Shown: positions 34,214-47,709 of the stretch, in pieces
Layout: every line of letters begins with the position of its first letter
How positions within the stretch are numbered: position 1 is the first letter of the stretch
Source of the DNA: Mytilus galloprovincialis
Taxonomy: Eukaryota; Mollusca; Bivalvia; Mytilida; Mytilidae
NCBI RefSeq assembly: GCF_965363235.1
Contig: NC_134846.1
Span: 74,374,724-74,438,723, forward strand
Length of the DNA stretch: 64,000 nucleotides
Direction of reading: 5' to 3'
Program-made: the position numbers and the translations under genes
Notes under the pieces: generated by a model
What the model saw: the letters and a program-made list of their open reading frames with translations, nothing else
What the model was told of the DNA's origin: nothing
Databases searched by the model: none

Positions 34214-37200
34214 ATGGCGACGAAAAGGATAGAAATTAACCCAATGCAACTTTTGCACTGGGGTCCAATAATAGCTTTATCAGTTATTTTCCTGATATCA
34301 GCAGCCTCTGTGAGAAACACTTTGATGTGGTGGCCAATTTTTACACTAGGAGGAGTGATAAATTTGATGATATTTTTACTCTGGAACGTTTTGACGCTGT
34401 ATAACTATCTTTTAGCAGCATTCAAAGGACCAGGATTTGTTCCTTTAGGATGGGAACCAGTAAGTTTAATTGAATTTACCATACTAAAATATATGTAAGG
34501 TATAATAATAACAGTTATTTCCCTTTGCTTATATTTTTCTTTTAAGAAGGGTTACCTTTACCATTTTTATACGACCACAAAAATCGAAAAATTTTTGGTG
34601 GTATATTGGTATCACGTTGGCGTCGTCTTCTGGCGGCATCCGAAAACTTTTGGTTTTCGCACTATAACTTTAGTATAAGTGAATAGAAATCCATGAAATT
34701 TAAACACAAGGTTTATGACAATAAAAGGAAGGTTGGGATTGATTTTGGAAGTTTTGGTCCCAACAGTTTGGGAATTAGGGGCCAACAAGGGCCCAGATAA
34801 GCATTTTCTTGGTTTTCGCACTATAACTTTAGTTCAAGTACATGTAAATAGAAATCTATGAAATTTTGACACAAGGTTAATGACCACAAAAGGAAGGTTG
34901 GGATTGATTTTGGGAGTTTTTGTCCCAACAGTTTAGGAATTAGGAGCCAAAAAAGGGCCCAAATAAGCATTATTCTTCGTTTTCGCACAATAACTTTAGT
35001 ATAAGTAAATAGAAATCAATGAAATTTAAACACAAGGTTTATGAACACAAAAGGAAGGTTGGGATTGATTTTGGGAGTTGAGGTCCCAACAGTTAAGTAT
35101 TAGTTTGATTTTAACAAAAATTGAATTCTTGGGGTTCTTTGATATGCTGAATCTAAACATGTACTTAGATTTTATATTATGGGCCCAGTTTTCAAGTTGG
35201 TCCAAATCGTGTTCCAAAATTAAACTTTATTTGAATTCAACAAAAATTGAATCCTTGGGTTTTTTTTATATGCTGAATCTAAACATGTACTTATAATTTT
35301 TATTATGGGCCCAGTTTTCAAGTTGGTCCAAAATTAAACTTGTTTGATATCAACAAAAATTGAATCCTTGGGGTTCTTTGATAAGCTGAATCTAAACCTG
35401 TATTTAGATTTTTGATTATAGGCCCAGTTTTCAAGTTGGTCCAAATTGCGGTCCAAAATTAAACTTTGTTTGATTTCAACAAAAATTATTTATATGGGGG
35501 TTCTTTGATATATGCTTAATCTAACCATGTATTTAGATTTTGATGTTTGGGCCCGGTTATCAGATTGGTCCACATTGAGGTCTAAAGGGTCTAAAATTGA
35601 ACTTTATTTGATTTCATCAAAAATTGAATTCTTAAGGTTCTTTGATATGGGCTATTTAAAAAAAAAATGATGCCTCCCCCTCAAGCCTTTGTCAGTCTCT
35701 TGTGTGATATTATATATGTGATGTTTTTATGTCAGATAATTAGTTCTGATAATTTAGTTCTTACAACCAAAGATGGTAGCAGTATGTGCTATCTATAAAA
35801 AATAATGTCCAAAAATGTACCTCAAAATGTCAGGAGTGTAACGCTTTTAGTGTGACAGTTAAAAGAAAGCATGTGCATTCATTGATATAAAATAAATAAT
35901 GGCAGATACACTACCAAACAATATTTTTCCTCAAACTATTATATCTTGACTATGATTTCTTGTTTAAATCTTCCACCTATTTACATTTTTACGAACAGGA
36001 TTAGGAAAGTCAAATAAGTTTGTGAAAAAAATAAAATGTTAAATCAATATGCTGCCAGAAAATAGCTTTGTAGGTGAAATTACATGTTTCTGCACATCTT
36101 GCATGGTTTATATATTTTGTTTCGTATCATAGCTTGGCACAGGTGCATTCATATGACCCTGAAGTTCCGTTGCTGGAATACTATGGTTACAATAAGTAGA
36201 CTACCCAAGTTTGTCAGGAGTGTAACAATTGGGTTGAGATGTTATTTTTTTTTTTAGAAACAATGTTGTCATAGTTGTTGTTTTTTCTTGAATTTCAGTG
36301 AACATTACCTGTTGAAGTTCATGAGAAACAAGCATTACCATTAATATGGTCTTCGTTGCTTTTATATGCTCAATACGTCTATGTCAGGAGTGTAACACAA
36401 ACAAATGTTTTATTTTAATGTTAATTGCAAAGGGAAGTTATTAGAAGAAAAACAAGCTGATAACTATTTAAAAATGACATAACTACACATCAGCTTTCAC
36501 AGAAGACAAGTCTACATTATTTCTATTGAAATTTTTGAACTAAAATTGCAATTGAACTAGCTTCATGTAGTTTAAATGTGTTACAGTCCTTACGTACAAG
36601 TAATGAGCATACACAAGCAATGAAGATAATAGTAATGGCATGTTTGTTACTGATGATCTGCAACAGGTTGTGTTCACACTCAAATTAAAAAAAAGAAAAA
36701 CAGCAATAACAACATTGTTTCTATAAAAAATTACATGAATGTCGAACTAAAAGCGTTACACTCCTGACATTTTTGGGTACATTTTTTGACAGTATTTTTT
36801 ATACAGAGCACATACTATTACCATCTTTGGTAGTAAGAACCAACTTATCATAATACATTATCTGACATTGTAACAGCATATATTATAGTATCAAACAAGC
36901 GACTCACCAAGGTTTAAAGGATAGTCGTCTTTTTTTTTAAATAGACCATCAGCAAAATTGGTCAATATGTAAGAAATATATAATAATTTCAAACCGGTTC
37001 TTAATGTGCTCTAACATTATATGTCTAATATAAAGACTCTACATGATTTAAGGTCAGTTTTAGGTTAAATATGGTAGAAATAAATTCTTGTCAGGATTGT
37101 AACATTTGTTACACTCCTGATATTGAGTTTCTGATGTAGCTTATCTAAAACAAAATTCAACATAATTCCTTATAACAATAATTGTAACATCTTTACAATG

Positions 37201-40200
37201 TAATATAAAAGTCAGAGAATAGTCAATCTGTCTTGCAAAGTATTTTTTCTTGACACTCTGTATCTAAGATTCTTAAAAAATTGAAGTGTTACACACGTTA
37301 AGCAAGTAAAAAGTTTGCTTTTCGCTAAAAAAATTTAAAAATGTGCAATCAAGTGACTAAAAGGTTTAATTTTTTGTGAGATTGTATATTTAAAATTGAT
37401 ATCACTACTTATTTTCTATACATTTCTTTTAAAAGTCTTATAGTTACTGAAAAAAATATGTCAGGAGTGTAACAAAAGGATAAAAAACATGTTTATATTT
37501 TTTTAAATGAAGAAAGCTTAAAATTGACTGAAGCAAATGGTGTGAAATTTTCAGAGGATGTAATGAGATCATATAGGTTTGATTTCTTGTAATTTTTATA
37601 TAAAGTTTAAGCTTTTGCAAAGAGATTTGAAAACTTTTGTTAGTATAAATATTAAAGAATACACTAAAAATTGGTGAAATTTAAGAATTTAAAAAAAAAT
37701 CCCTGTATAGTAGGGGAAAAAATGGCAGGAAATTCATCTATTACCTTTAATGCATCAAAAAAAAAAATACAGTAATATATTTATACTTAATAATGTTTGT
37801 AGGTTGATGATAGTATGTTGTAGTTTCCTTTAAAAATTTGATAAATTTTTGCGAGAAAAATGTTGTTAAATTTTTTGTTTTTATTTTTTTGCATTAACCC
37901 ATGGTAGTTTTGTCAACTTGAATGTCTCTGGATTAAAGTAGAATGATAGAAAATAGATTTACAATTACTTTGTTTTTATCATGTTTGTCACACTTTGGCA
38001 TCATTTTTTTTTAAATAGCCCATATGCCAATGTATGCTGAATCTAACCATGTATTTAGATTTTGGATATTGGACCATAATAGGTAATGTCCAATTTAAAA
38101 TTTAAAGTTTTTAAGTTTAAGTTCTTAGACCACATTCATTATGTGTCAGAAACCTGTGTTGTGTCAACTATTTAATCACAATCCAAATTCAGAGCTGTAT
38201 CAAGCTTGAATGTTGTGTCCATACTTGCCCCAATGTTCAGGGTTCGAACTCTGCGGTCGTATAAAGCTGCACCCTGTGAAGCATCTGGTTATTATATACA
38301 ATGTAAATCACATCACTTCTATGTATCTTCCTATTTTATTAGATTCAATATATATAACTGTTTTATATTTCATGTTTTAAAATCTTTTTATATAAATGTT
38401 ATACATATCAACTCAAAGACCAATTGTCCAATTTTCAGTTACTGATACTTGTAATTGATATGACTACATATCTATCTTTTTATTGTATTCAGATGCAGTT
38501 CAATGATATCTGAATGTTTGTGATGTTTCATAAAAACTCTGAAATACCACCCAATTACAAAATCTTCATCTTAAGTCAATTTGTAAAATTTTTCTCAAGG
38601 AAGCAGCTTACAGCAAAATAGACATACTGTTATATAACATAGTCAAAAGGAGACAAGTCATGTTTTTTGTTGTTGACTGTTAAATCGAGACAAAATCAAC
38701 ACAGATAATGCAGTTAATGGTTATTTTTTTTCGTCTATTGAAAACTAAATTTTTAAGCAAGCTGGTATTTTAGGTTATTCAAAAACCATGTCTTTTAGCA
38801 TTGAGTAATACTGTTCATGCACATACATCAATTATGAAGCAGCATAAATTTATCATTGTCTGTGTGAAAAAAGTGACAATTGTTATAGTTATTCATAAGT
38901 GTACATAAGTTGGTCTGTCTGGTAATGTAATATACACTAATTACAAAAGATACCAGAGGGACAATCAAACTCATCAATAGAAAATAAGCTGACAATGCCA
39001 TGGCTAAAAATGAAAAAGACAAACAGACAAACAATAGTACACATGACACAACATAGAAAACTAAAGAATAAGCAACACAAACCCCACCAAAAACTAGGGG
39101 TGATCTCAGGTGCTCCGTAAGGGTAAGCAGATCCTGCTCCACATGTGGCACCTGACGTGTTTCTCATGTTATAACAAATCTGGTAAATAGTCTTAATTCA
39201 GTAGGTCACATTCATGAAAGGGAAGAGGATTGTAGTTACGATGTAAGGAACATATCCGATATCATTTGTGAAACGGTTATTCATTAATGGTCAACCAACT
39301 CGTGATGGCGTCCGTAAAATTTACGAAGGGATGAGCTACCTTACAACTGTCAAACCAGTACAACCAATTAAATTCATGTATTTTTCAAAGTCTAATTATC
39401 AACAACTTTTATATTTATGTTTTTATATAAACAAAAAACTTTTTATTTGCAGGAAGATGAAGAAGATAAACAATATTTACAATATTGTAATCTGTGTGAA
39501 GGATACAAATCTCCCAGATCACATCACTGCAGGAAATGTGACAGGTAAAAATAAACAGATAAAGGTCATGAAGGTCAAATTACAGCAAATGTAAATGAGT
39601 TTTGAAAGTCAACAAACTTTTTAAACAAATTATTTCATAAAAATAATAAAAGTACAAACGATTAAAAAAGAGTAATATAGAAATGAGCAAATATTGGTCT
39701 TTTAAACTTATTTATGTAATATTTCCATTTTTATTTAAACATTCTACCTTTACACTATAATAACAAAAAGAGTCCAGGAACTGTCTGAATGTTAGTTATG
39801 GAACAGTAGCTCTTATGGTCCTTATGATATCTTTTGACAATTTATGAACTATATTTCCACAGCTACTTGAATAGTTAAGCAAAAAGTACTATGGATTGTT
39901 GAAGCAAATCAGTTAATATATTTACATATAACTGTTTTTAACACAAAACAGTTACAATAGTTTTTTTTCCATAATGACAGAAATGTTAGTATAATTTTAG
40001 TGAAAGTACTTTGTATGTAATGTGATAATGATAAATAGACTATGTCATAGGTACTACTTTATGTGTTTCAGGTGTGTAATAAAGATGGACCATCACTGTC
40101 CATGGATAAACACTTGCTGTGGACATTTTAACCATGGTAATTTTACATGGTTCTTGTTTTTTGCACCAATTGGCTGTGTTCATGCTCTATTTATTTTGAT

Positions 40201-43200
40201 TCCATCTACATATAGGGCAATTAATTGGGTAAGTGTATAAAGAATCTTTTAAGAAAGAAGCCGTGTATTAACATAAACTGATGATAGACATCAATGCATA
40301 TTCTGTTATGGTGCAAAATTGGAATGAAATAATAGTTATCCTATGATAGAGATGATAAAGAAGTCCCTGTCACTAGCTTACACTTGCAGTTAGATTTTGA
40401 AACTTTGAATCAAATACATAATAGGTTAAAATATAAAAAAATGTGAATTCTTTACATTTTTTGAACAAGTGCACATGGCAGATTTATTAATGTCACCTGT
40501 GAGTTAACCTCAGTTTGAGAGTTCAATGCGTTTAAAAAAAAATCAGTATTGCAACAGTCTAAAAGTGAAAACAAGATGTTATAAACTTCAAGCATCTGAA
40601 GCACTTTTCTGGATTTACCTTCATCAGGAATGCTCAAATTCGAAATTTGAAAGCCATGGATGTATAAGAACCTAAACAGTTGAAGAGCTTTATTACCATA
40701 AAATTATAAATGACTCGTCAAACTTTTATTAACCATATTTTACAGCAATATACAATTTGCTATTTATTATTTGATTGTATCAAAATCTTAAATATCTAAA
40801 TTATTTGTCATGACCTACTGGATTTGAAATAATAACATTGTTCAGTGTAATGTAGGCTTTAGAAGAGCTAACTATGGGAATATCCACTCCAATAAACATG
40901 CAGTGATAAGGAAATTTATCATATGTTGTTGTTGGCTGCAAAACTTTTTTTCCAACCCTTTCTTGCTATTTTAATTAAAAGTGTTATGTATAAGTTTGAA
41001 TTATTTTTTCAGCAATATTATTTCTACTATACAAGAGAACCTGTAGTATATCTTGGACTTTTTGGATTTATTGGTACTATGTTTGCTATAGGTTTAGCAG
41101 TAGGTGTAACTCTAGCTGTAGGAATGTTGTATGTCATACAGATGAGAAGTATAATCAAAAATGAAACGGGTATAGAATCTTGGATCATAGAAAAAGTAAG
41201 TACATTACACTGAGTTGGTAATCAGAAGTATCCAAAAGTGTTTAATCTTTAACAAATGTCCTGTAAATGTTTATACCTTTAGTCCAACAAGTTTTTTAGA
41301 ATGCTGTATTTAATAATGAAAGCTAAATGTTAAACTTGTTTTGAAAATTTTCCCCGATATTTGATAATATATGAATGTTTGTTAAAGAATAAAATAGATG
41401 CAGAATATATGCTGGTTTTGCTACAATTGCATCCTGAAAAATCTTTATCAAATTAAGTTGACAACTGTAGATTGATTAATAAAAAGGAATCTTAGCTTAT
41501 AGTGACAACATAATATTGTAAAAATATGAACTACCGATCATCAGTATGAAGAAGGAAGAAAAGTAGCATAAATAATTTGGTCCATTGAACATAGAAAATG
41601 ATAGTGCGGACAGGGCATCTGTGTACTAGGGACACATTTTTGTTTTTTTATCATTCAGAATTCAATATTGAAGCATATTTTGTGAACTCAGTAACAACAG
41701 GTAATGAAATCACACTGGGATGTTATGATAGTGATTTATTCTTCAATATGAAAAAAATGAGATAAAATAATTGCTTTTATTACAATCAGTCTGTTACAAC
41801 ATTTGAAATTATCACAATATGCTTTTCCAGAATTGCAAGTTGATGCAGTTTCCAATACAAATTGAAATCATTTAAGTAACCAATCAGAAAATTAGAATCT
41901 GAAACAGTGTTGTAAAAATATGATTATGTTTGGATACATTTTTATAGTCTCAATTTTCAAGATTTTGAATAATGACGAATGATTTGCATTGATGTAATGA
42001 TTAATCTGCATTTTTATAGCATTTTGATTGTATTTTCTTTTTGTGGTTTAAAATTGATGGGTAAACATGTTCATCTCATTATCTCATTTAATCTAATAGG
42101 TCTCAAAATGATAAAATTCGGATGTTCTTATTACCAAAAATCACAATGAAAATGAAAAAGAGGACAAAACATTAATACATTTGTTTCTGTATGATATATT
42201 CATGAATCAGAAAGTATGGTTTCCAATAAGACAACCATCCAGCAAAGACTAAAATTATGGATGTTAACAACTACAGGTGTCTGTATGGCCTTCAACAATG
42301 AATAAAACTATTACTGCATAGTAAGCTAAACAGTTCCTGGATGATAAAGAGTGTCCACTTGTGTATGATGCTGCAAAAGCCATTTCATATACACTTTATT
42401 ATTTATTTATAAAGATGTTTTCTGCTAAAGTTGATCAAGCCTGTACATACATGACTGACATAGATATCATCACAGATGCTTGATGCAGAAGGATTGCAAA
42501 CGATTGTATTTCATATACATTTTACTTGTATTTGCTGCCTAGTAAAAACAAATGAAAATATGTTTGAATGGTTTTAATTTTAGGCATTAGATCGAGATAG
42601 AGATGATGATGAAGAATTTATGTACCCGTATAACTTAGGCTGGAAAGCTAATCTAGCTGAGGTATTTACATGGACAGGGTATCCTAAATCTGATGGTGTT
42701 GTCTGGAATGTCAGGGATGAATGTAATCAATTTACACTTACTGTAAGTACCAACATTGGAAGAGATTTAATGAATTTATTACAACTAATAATCTGGAATG
42801 GTTTGTCATACATGTGATAAGTTTAGCAGATGAAAAACCCCTAGTTTAAAGCATTTAGAAAAAGCCTGTGCCAAGTTAGAGAGAGTATGATGGTCAGTCA
42901 CCTGTTGTATAGTCAATGAATGTTTAAAAAGAGTTTTCCAAACATTGGTGTTACTGAATTATTTTGAGCCTAGAACTTTGACTGTCAATAATACACTTTA
43001 AAACTGACAGTAACAATTGCAAAGACGTTTCATACCATTACTTTACTCTGGTAAGCATAGGCATTCCTAAAGTTTATTTCATTTCCCAATGAATTGCATC
43101 ATCTCTATGATTGTATGTGATCTCTGTGACTATGTAAAAGCAGTGTATAGCTGGGCTGAAAGCTGAAAGAAAGGCTTAATTTTACTCACATAATTTCATG

Positions 43201-45239
43201 ATTATAGTATAAATGTGATTATTTGAATCGAATGGTTAATTTTGTAATTATATTAAGTTGTAAAAGCATTAAACGTACACACAATTCTAGTTCGGCTTCA
43301 GTCAGTGCTTTTACTTTCCATTAAATTTGCTATCATATTTGTTTTTAATATTTAACAGATTGAGCAGATACAACAGAAAGCTCAAAAAAGAGATAGGACC
43401 TTTGAGTATAGTATAATAGAAGACTATTCTGGTGCCTGGTTTCCCATTACTAAAGGGTGTAGGGTATGCATTAGGTTTCCATGTACAGATGAACCTAGGA
43501 TACCAGTAACAAAGGGAGATAAAGTCTTAGTTACTAGGTGGAAAAGGTAATAAAATCACACAAAAAACCTGTAAATGACTATTCTTAAGGTCACTCATCA
43601 TCTTTGCAGTTTATTAGATCTGTCACTGGGATTGCAAACATATACAAAAGTAACAAATGGTAACTTTCTAAAATAAACTGCAGAGAGCATTTGTACATAT
43701 AGTCGCCGTCAGCTGAAATTCGTAGCGGTTATCGGTAAAAATCATCTTAACTATCAATCGCGTTCACTCGAGATCTAGTTTTTCACATTCCATTTATAAA
43801 TCGCAAAAAGAAAAACCACTACTGACCTACCTTTTAAGTGATCACACTGTAATAATCCTGACCTTCACATTTTCCAGAATATTTTCCATTGTAATTCCGC
43901 CATCTTCGTTTCTATGAGGATCATTTGTTTACATACGACATTCGTCACTGTATGCAGTTCCCTGAAATGTTCCTTTCATTGATGTGATAAGGTTTCCCGC
44001 GCTTTATGCAAATTTTATGAAATTGAACTCCACGGAAACACTTCCGGTAAAAACAATGGCTGATTCCACCATTCAAAACCGTCTATGAAAAAGTGAAGGT
44101 CAGGATTATTACAGTGCGATCACTTAAAAGGTAGGTCAGTAGTGGTTTTTCTTTTTGCGATTTATGAATGGAATGTGAAAAACTATATCTCGAGTGAACG
44201 CGATTGATAGTTTAGATTATTTTTACCGATAACCGCTACGAATTTCAGCTGACGGCGACTATAGTGAACTATATGTCCAAGAACATATTCCATCAAAGAA
44301 ATGTAATTTAATAGCAACCTTTGAGACTTGTCAATGTATGTGTATATCAATAATTTGACTATTTCCTCTTCATAATAAAATGAAGAGATGTGGTAGGATT
44401 CACAAGAGACATCTATCCAGCAGTGACCAAATGACTTAAACATGTTAAAGGTTAGCAACTTTCTTAGAGCCATGTTTGGTTGTTTGCATTTCATAATTGT
44501 CTCTTTAAAGATTTGATAATATTTGGCAAACATTAAATGGTTACTATCCTTAGAAAAGCAGTACAATTTTATTTTTGCTGAAAGTTTTTAGCAGATATGC
44601 AGGTATATTCCTTGTTGTTTCGGGTAAAACTTTATTTTTTCATAAATTAATCTCTAATTCATTTATTTGTAGACATTGGTTATATGGAACAAGATTAAAA
44701 AGAGAAGGTGAAATTAAAGAAGGTAAGATTACACATATTGTTGATAGAACAAATATATATAAATCTGTTATGGGTGTCAATTACATAAAATAGTGATTTT
44801 GATGGTAAATGAACCAGCTGCAGCTGCATTTTTGAATTGTAGATACAAAGCGCACAGTGTGACACTCAAACAAATCTGCAAGTTAGCCACCTTGACCTAA
44901 CAAAACTCATCATTTAAAATCAAAATCACCTTTTCACATTATTTTACCGATTACAAGTAAGGTTTAAATATGTGATATAATATGAAGTAAAATAGTATAT
45001 GTAACCTTCAACCCTTATATCGATATTATATCAAGTCAATAAAGAACAAGCTACAAATTACATGAACAAATTTTGCATGTGATTTATTTCCCGTATTAAT
45101 TGGATATTTTGTATAAATTACAGGTAGTACAAAGAAGAGATACAGAGGATGGTTTCCTAGACGATGTGCAGTAGAAGTTATATGTGATGATCAAAACCAT
45201 GCAGGGGAAGATATTAATGAAAACAAGAAAGACAAATAA
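34214..45239 (+). CDS. ZDHHC6: Palmitoyltransferase ZDHHC6 (DHHC plus SH3-like domain, ER)
   Basis: Eight coding exons: 34214-34459, 39453-39544, 40072-40228, 41013-41195, 42584-42742, 43359-43546, 44673-44722 and 45124-45239 (TAA). Phases match throughout. The total is 1191 nt, 396 residues plus stop, against 413 in human. Two membrane segments lie near 17-37 and 46-70, followed by the Cys-rich domain C94..C97...HHC108..C111..C114 and the catalytic D119-H120-H121-C122. Membrane segments 3 (about 133-155) and 4 (about 178-208) come next, with NETGIE in the TTxE position. A C-terminal SH3-like region (about 280-380) has EDYSGAWFP and RGWFPRRC. The last four residues, KKDK, fit a KKxx ER-retrieval signal. 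The enzyme S-acylates ER proteins. An in-frame ATG at 34151 exists, but MATKRIEINPMQLLHWGP aligns best with the family start. Intron 1 holds a 3.7 kb nested repeat, and intron 6 holds a foldback MITE. Confidence 0.95.
34568..38263. mobile_element. Dispersed element with TATACGACC ends, interrupted by a nested element
   Basis: TATACGACC (34568-34576) and GGTCGTATA (38255-38263) are inverted ends. The interior is repeated text of about 200-bp period: 'gttttcgcactataacttta', 'ggaaggttgggattgatttt', then 'ttcaacaaaaattgaatcct' and 'gctgaatctaaacatgtact'. This is a well-known bivalve dispersed family. The original of about 1.3 kb was split by the insertion at 35649-38021. 'agggttcgaact' near the right end resembles a tRNA B-box, though no A-box is seen. 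Confidence 0.75.
35649..38021. mobile_element. Nested 2.37 kb inverted-repeat element with GTCAGGAGTGTAAC motifs
   Basis: The left end GGGCTATTTAAAAAAAAAAT (then GATGCC) matches the right end GGCATCATTTTTTTTT...AAATAGCCC in reverse. The flanks are ATAT on both sides, so either TA or ATAT may be the target duplication. An internal block at 36745-36947 is the reverse complement of 35649-35860 (same 'caaagatggta', same 'gtcaggagtgtaacgctttt') and ends with AAATAGACC, so a 1.3 kb foldback unit lies inside. No protein is readable. Confidence 0.8.
38935..39172 (-). repeat. Dispersed mollusc repeat, longer copy
   Basis: It starts with 'actaattacaaaagatacca', includes 'acaatgccatggctaaaaat' and 'ggtgatctcaggtgctccgt', and ends with 'cacctgacgtgtttctcatg'. 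The minus-strand open frame (…GAPEITPSFWWG…) is seen with every copy of this family and is not evidence for a gene. It lies in ZDHHC6 intron 1. Confidence 0.8.
42195..42330 (+). repeat. Diverged copy of the 'gtggtatgattgccaatgag' repeat
   Basis: 'agtatggtttccaataagac', 'aaccatccagcaaagactaa' and 'tatggccttcaacaatgaat' follow the order seen at 6735-6910. It lies in a ZDHHC6 intron. Confidence 0.6.
43698..44263. mobile_element. Foldback MITE with about 175-bp inverted repeats, TA flanks
   Basis: 43700-43875 ('tagtcgccgtcagctgaaat ... gatcacactgtaataatcct ... gacctt') is almost perfectly inverted at 44090-44261. TA at 43698-43699 and 44262-44263 would be the target duplication. The 210-bp centre is unique. 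The arms differ at only a handful of sites, so the insertion is young. It lies in ZDHHC6 intron 6, between exons 43359-43546 and 44673-44722. Confidence 0.9.
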
Positions 45240-47369
45240 TGAACGAAAGGATAAGGAGCATTTAAATCATTTAGCATTAAACTGTAGAAACCATTTACTG
45301 TTAATGAATACTAGTCATTGAGAGGGGTTGGTCTATATTTCTCAAACTATACTCTAGAAGATGTTATTACAAGGGATTGGGATTTTCTCAATGAAATGTT
45401 ATGCTAACTGATCTCACTAATACTTGCACTGTCGATAATTGATATTACTAAAATTTGTAAAATTTTATAGTTTCTTTTAGGAAATCATCTGGTGAATGTT
45501 CTATTTGGTGATTTTTGTAATTGAAAAGGGTTGGTCTATATTTCTCAAACTATACTCTAGAAGATGTTATAACAAGGGATGAGGATTTTCTCAATGAAAT
45601 ATTGTATTTATTGATCTCACTAATACTTGCACTGTCGATAATTGATATTCATAAAAAATTTGTAAAATTTTATAGTTTCTTATAGGAAATCATTCTGGTG
45701 AATGTTCTTTTTGGTGATTTTTATAATCTATCTTGAATCAGTGCACCTTAGAAATAATTTGATACTTTCATAATAATTAGTTGAGTATATTAAATCAACT
45801 TTACTCACAATAGATCAAAATCCAGATTTGTCTTCCTTCTACATACAGATTAAGTATAGAATCAAAGGTCTTCTGTTTTCTCATCTAATTACAATTGCAA
45901 AATCAGGCTTCCAAGAATTATATCAAATGGTGTTTTTCTAACAAAGATAAATTAATCGAAATTGTAATATGTAAGATGAATGCTACAATAAAAGCATTGT
46001 TTCTTTGATATTTGATTGTTTTTAAGGTTTTTTGCATATCTGGCACATCTCAGTTTTCCAATTTGTCAGTCACTGAATTTTATCATATTTTTTTTTATAG
46101 CTTCAGTCAAATAGACACAAAATATGTAAAGACAAGAGCAATAATATAGAAGAATTGTACATTCAGACTTTTTTTGTAATGTTTTTATAATTGTGAGGGG
46201 ACAGCCTTTGCAGAAATGAAATCCATGTTAAATTTTGCTAGCATTATTTGTAGGCCACATTTTCTGAAATGGCAATAGATCATCTTTGGTTAAATTTTTG
46301 TCCATTGACAAATAAATGCAATAGTAAATAAATGCACATGAAAAATTCAGACTTTGCAGCGATTTAATATTGGAAAAAAAGCAAAGTTTTGTGTATAAAA
46401 CAGTCTTCCTTTGTGAGTTCTGTTTGTATAAAAAAAAATTAAGATGATTTCATCTCTATTAAAATTAATTGGGATACATACTTTTTACATTAGCTTTTTT
46501 TATCATATGGGTTTTTATTTGAATCAAATCTGATTCTTCTTTTTTCTTAAAAGGTTTTTATCAGTAGATTATAAAAATATTTGTCTTTTTAATGTTTGAA
46601 TGCTAGGAATTATATATCAAGAATCATGATAAAGGACATAGGAAGTGGAATATATTATGAGTAGAATGAGTGTTGAATGAATTGGGAATAAATTAATTGT
46701 ATTTGATTTATAAATAGAAAAACAGAAGGTTTTTCTATTGAATGCAAGGTATGAGAAGCACTACATATTGCCTTATATTTTTGTTTTTGATTGTTTATTT
46801 CTTCTTCATCATTTTATAGTCACATTTGGCATAGAAAAGGATTCCTTTTATGTACGTTATTTTCAAAATTGCCAGTCCTTTTCTTATAACGGACAAAGGG
46901 CCAAAATACATGATATTTAAAAATTTATGTATGTATAATTGTATATGTATATCTTTATTTTGTTATTTAATCATATAATTCAATTATGTATTAAAAGCCT
47001 TTGAAAGATGACAATAATATTGCCTGCATAACTTTTTACATATCAAATATATATATATAAACTTTTAGGAAATGAATGTTGTAAATGTTGTATCTTCTTA
47101 TTAAAATTATTTTTGCCTCCACCAAACAAGAGTAAGTTTTAAACAGCAAATCTACATACTAAAAGTATTCCTGTATCTCTTTTGTTACGACTGCAAATTT
47201 TTGATATTCTTTAAGAATCTTATATGCAAACTATATCCATGCTTGTTTTAAGTTCTTGTATATGTATGTTGATTTAATGGATTTGTTTCTGTTGACTAAT
47301 GGCAATTTCAAATAAGATATCTTGACACCATGAATTCCTGGATATGTTTGATTTGATTTGCCTTTTGGA
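45240..47369 (+). other. ZDHHC6 3' untranslated region and AT-rich spacer
   Basis: This follows the TAA at 45237-45239. AATAAA at 45987-45992 ('acaataaaagcattg') is a plausible polyadenylation signal. I see no further gene up to the MITE at 47370. Confidence 0.5.
45318..45727 (+). repeat. 203-bp tandem duplication in the ZDHHC6 3' region
   Basis: 45318-45520 and 45521-45727 are two copies of the same sequence: 'gggttggtctatatttctca', 'actctagaagatgttat', 'ttgcactgtcgataattgat', 'gaaatcatctggtgaatgtt'. They differ at few sites. They lie 80 bp after the stop codon, so they are probably transcribed. Confidence 0.9.
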
Positions 47370-47709
47370 CAGGGTTCTCACTAAGGCGAGTTCATGAGTC
47401 CTCGACTCATGAAAATCTGTCTGGACTCACCATTTTCAAAACTGGTGAGTCCAAATATGCATCAAGATTGAAATATTTTGAATAACTGAACACACATACA
47501 TGTATCATTTTACATCAAAAGTTTAAAAGAAATCTGAATTTAATGTCATTTCATTGCTCTATTAGGTTATGGAGACTAAGATGATAAATTTAATTGCAAT
47601 GAAATATCTTCTTCTTTCACCATGTACACATGTCTTACTATTGGACTCAACATGGTAAAAAATGACGAGTCCCTGGACTCGCCTTCAAAAATCCTTATTG
47701 AGAACCATG
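47370..47709 (+). mobile_element. hAT-type MITE, 340 bp, with 8-bp target duplication
   Basis: It starts CAGGGTTCTCACTAAGG and ends CCTTATTGAGAACCATG. The direct repeat CTTTTGGA flanks it at 47362-47369 and 47710-47717. CAGGG-type ends with an 8-bp duplication are typical of hAT elements. The interior has short inverted words (CGAGTCCCTGGACTCG, TGAGTCCTCGACTCA). A related inverted copy is at 31038-31364. Confidence 0.9.

Noticed and set aside
38239..38263. tRNA or SINE promoter suggested by GGTTCGAACTC
   Set aside because: Only a B-box-like word is present. No A-box at the right distance and no cloverleaf could be drawn.
38937..39167. Small minus-strand protein with ...GAPEITPSFWWG...
   Set aside because: The frame belongs to a high-copy dispersed repeat and appears with other copies of it, including reverse ones at 54957 and 56897.
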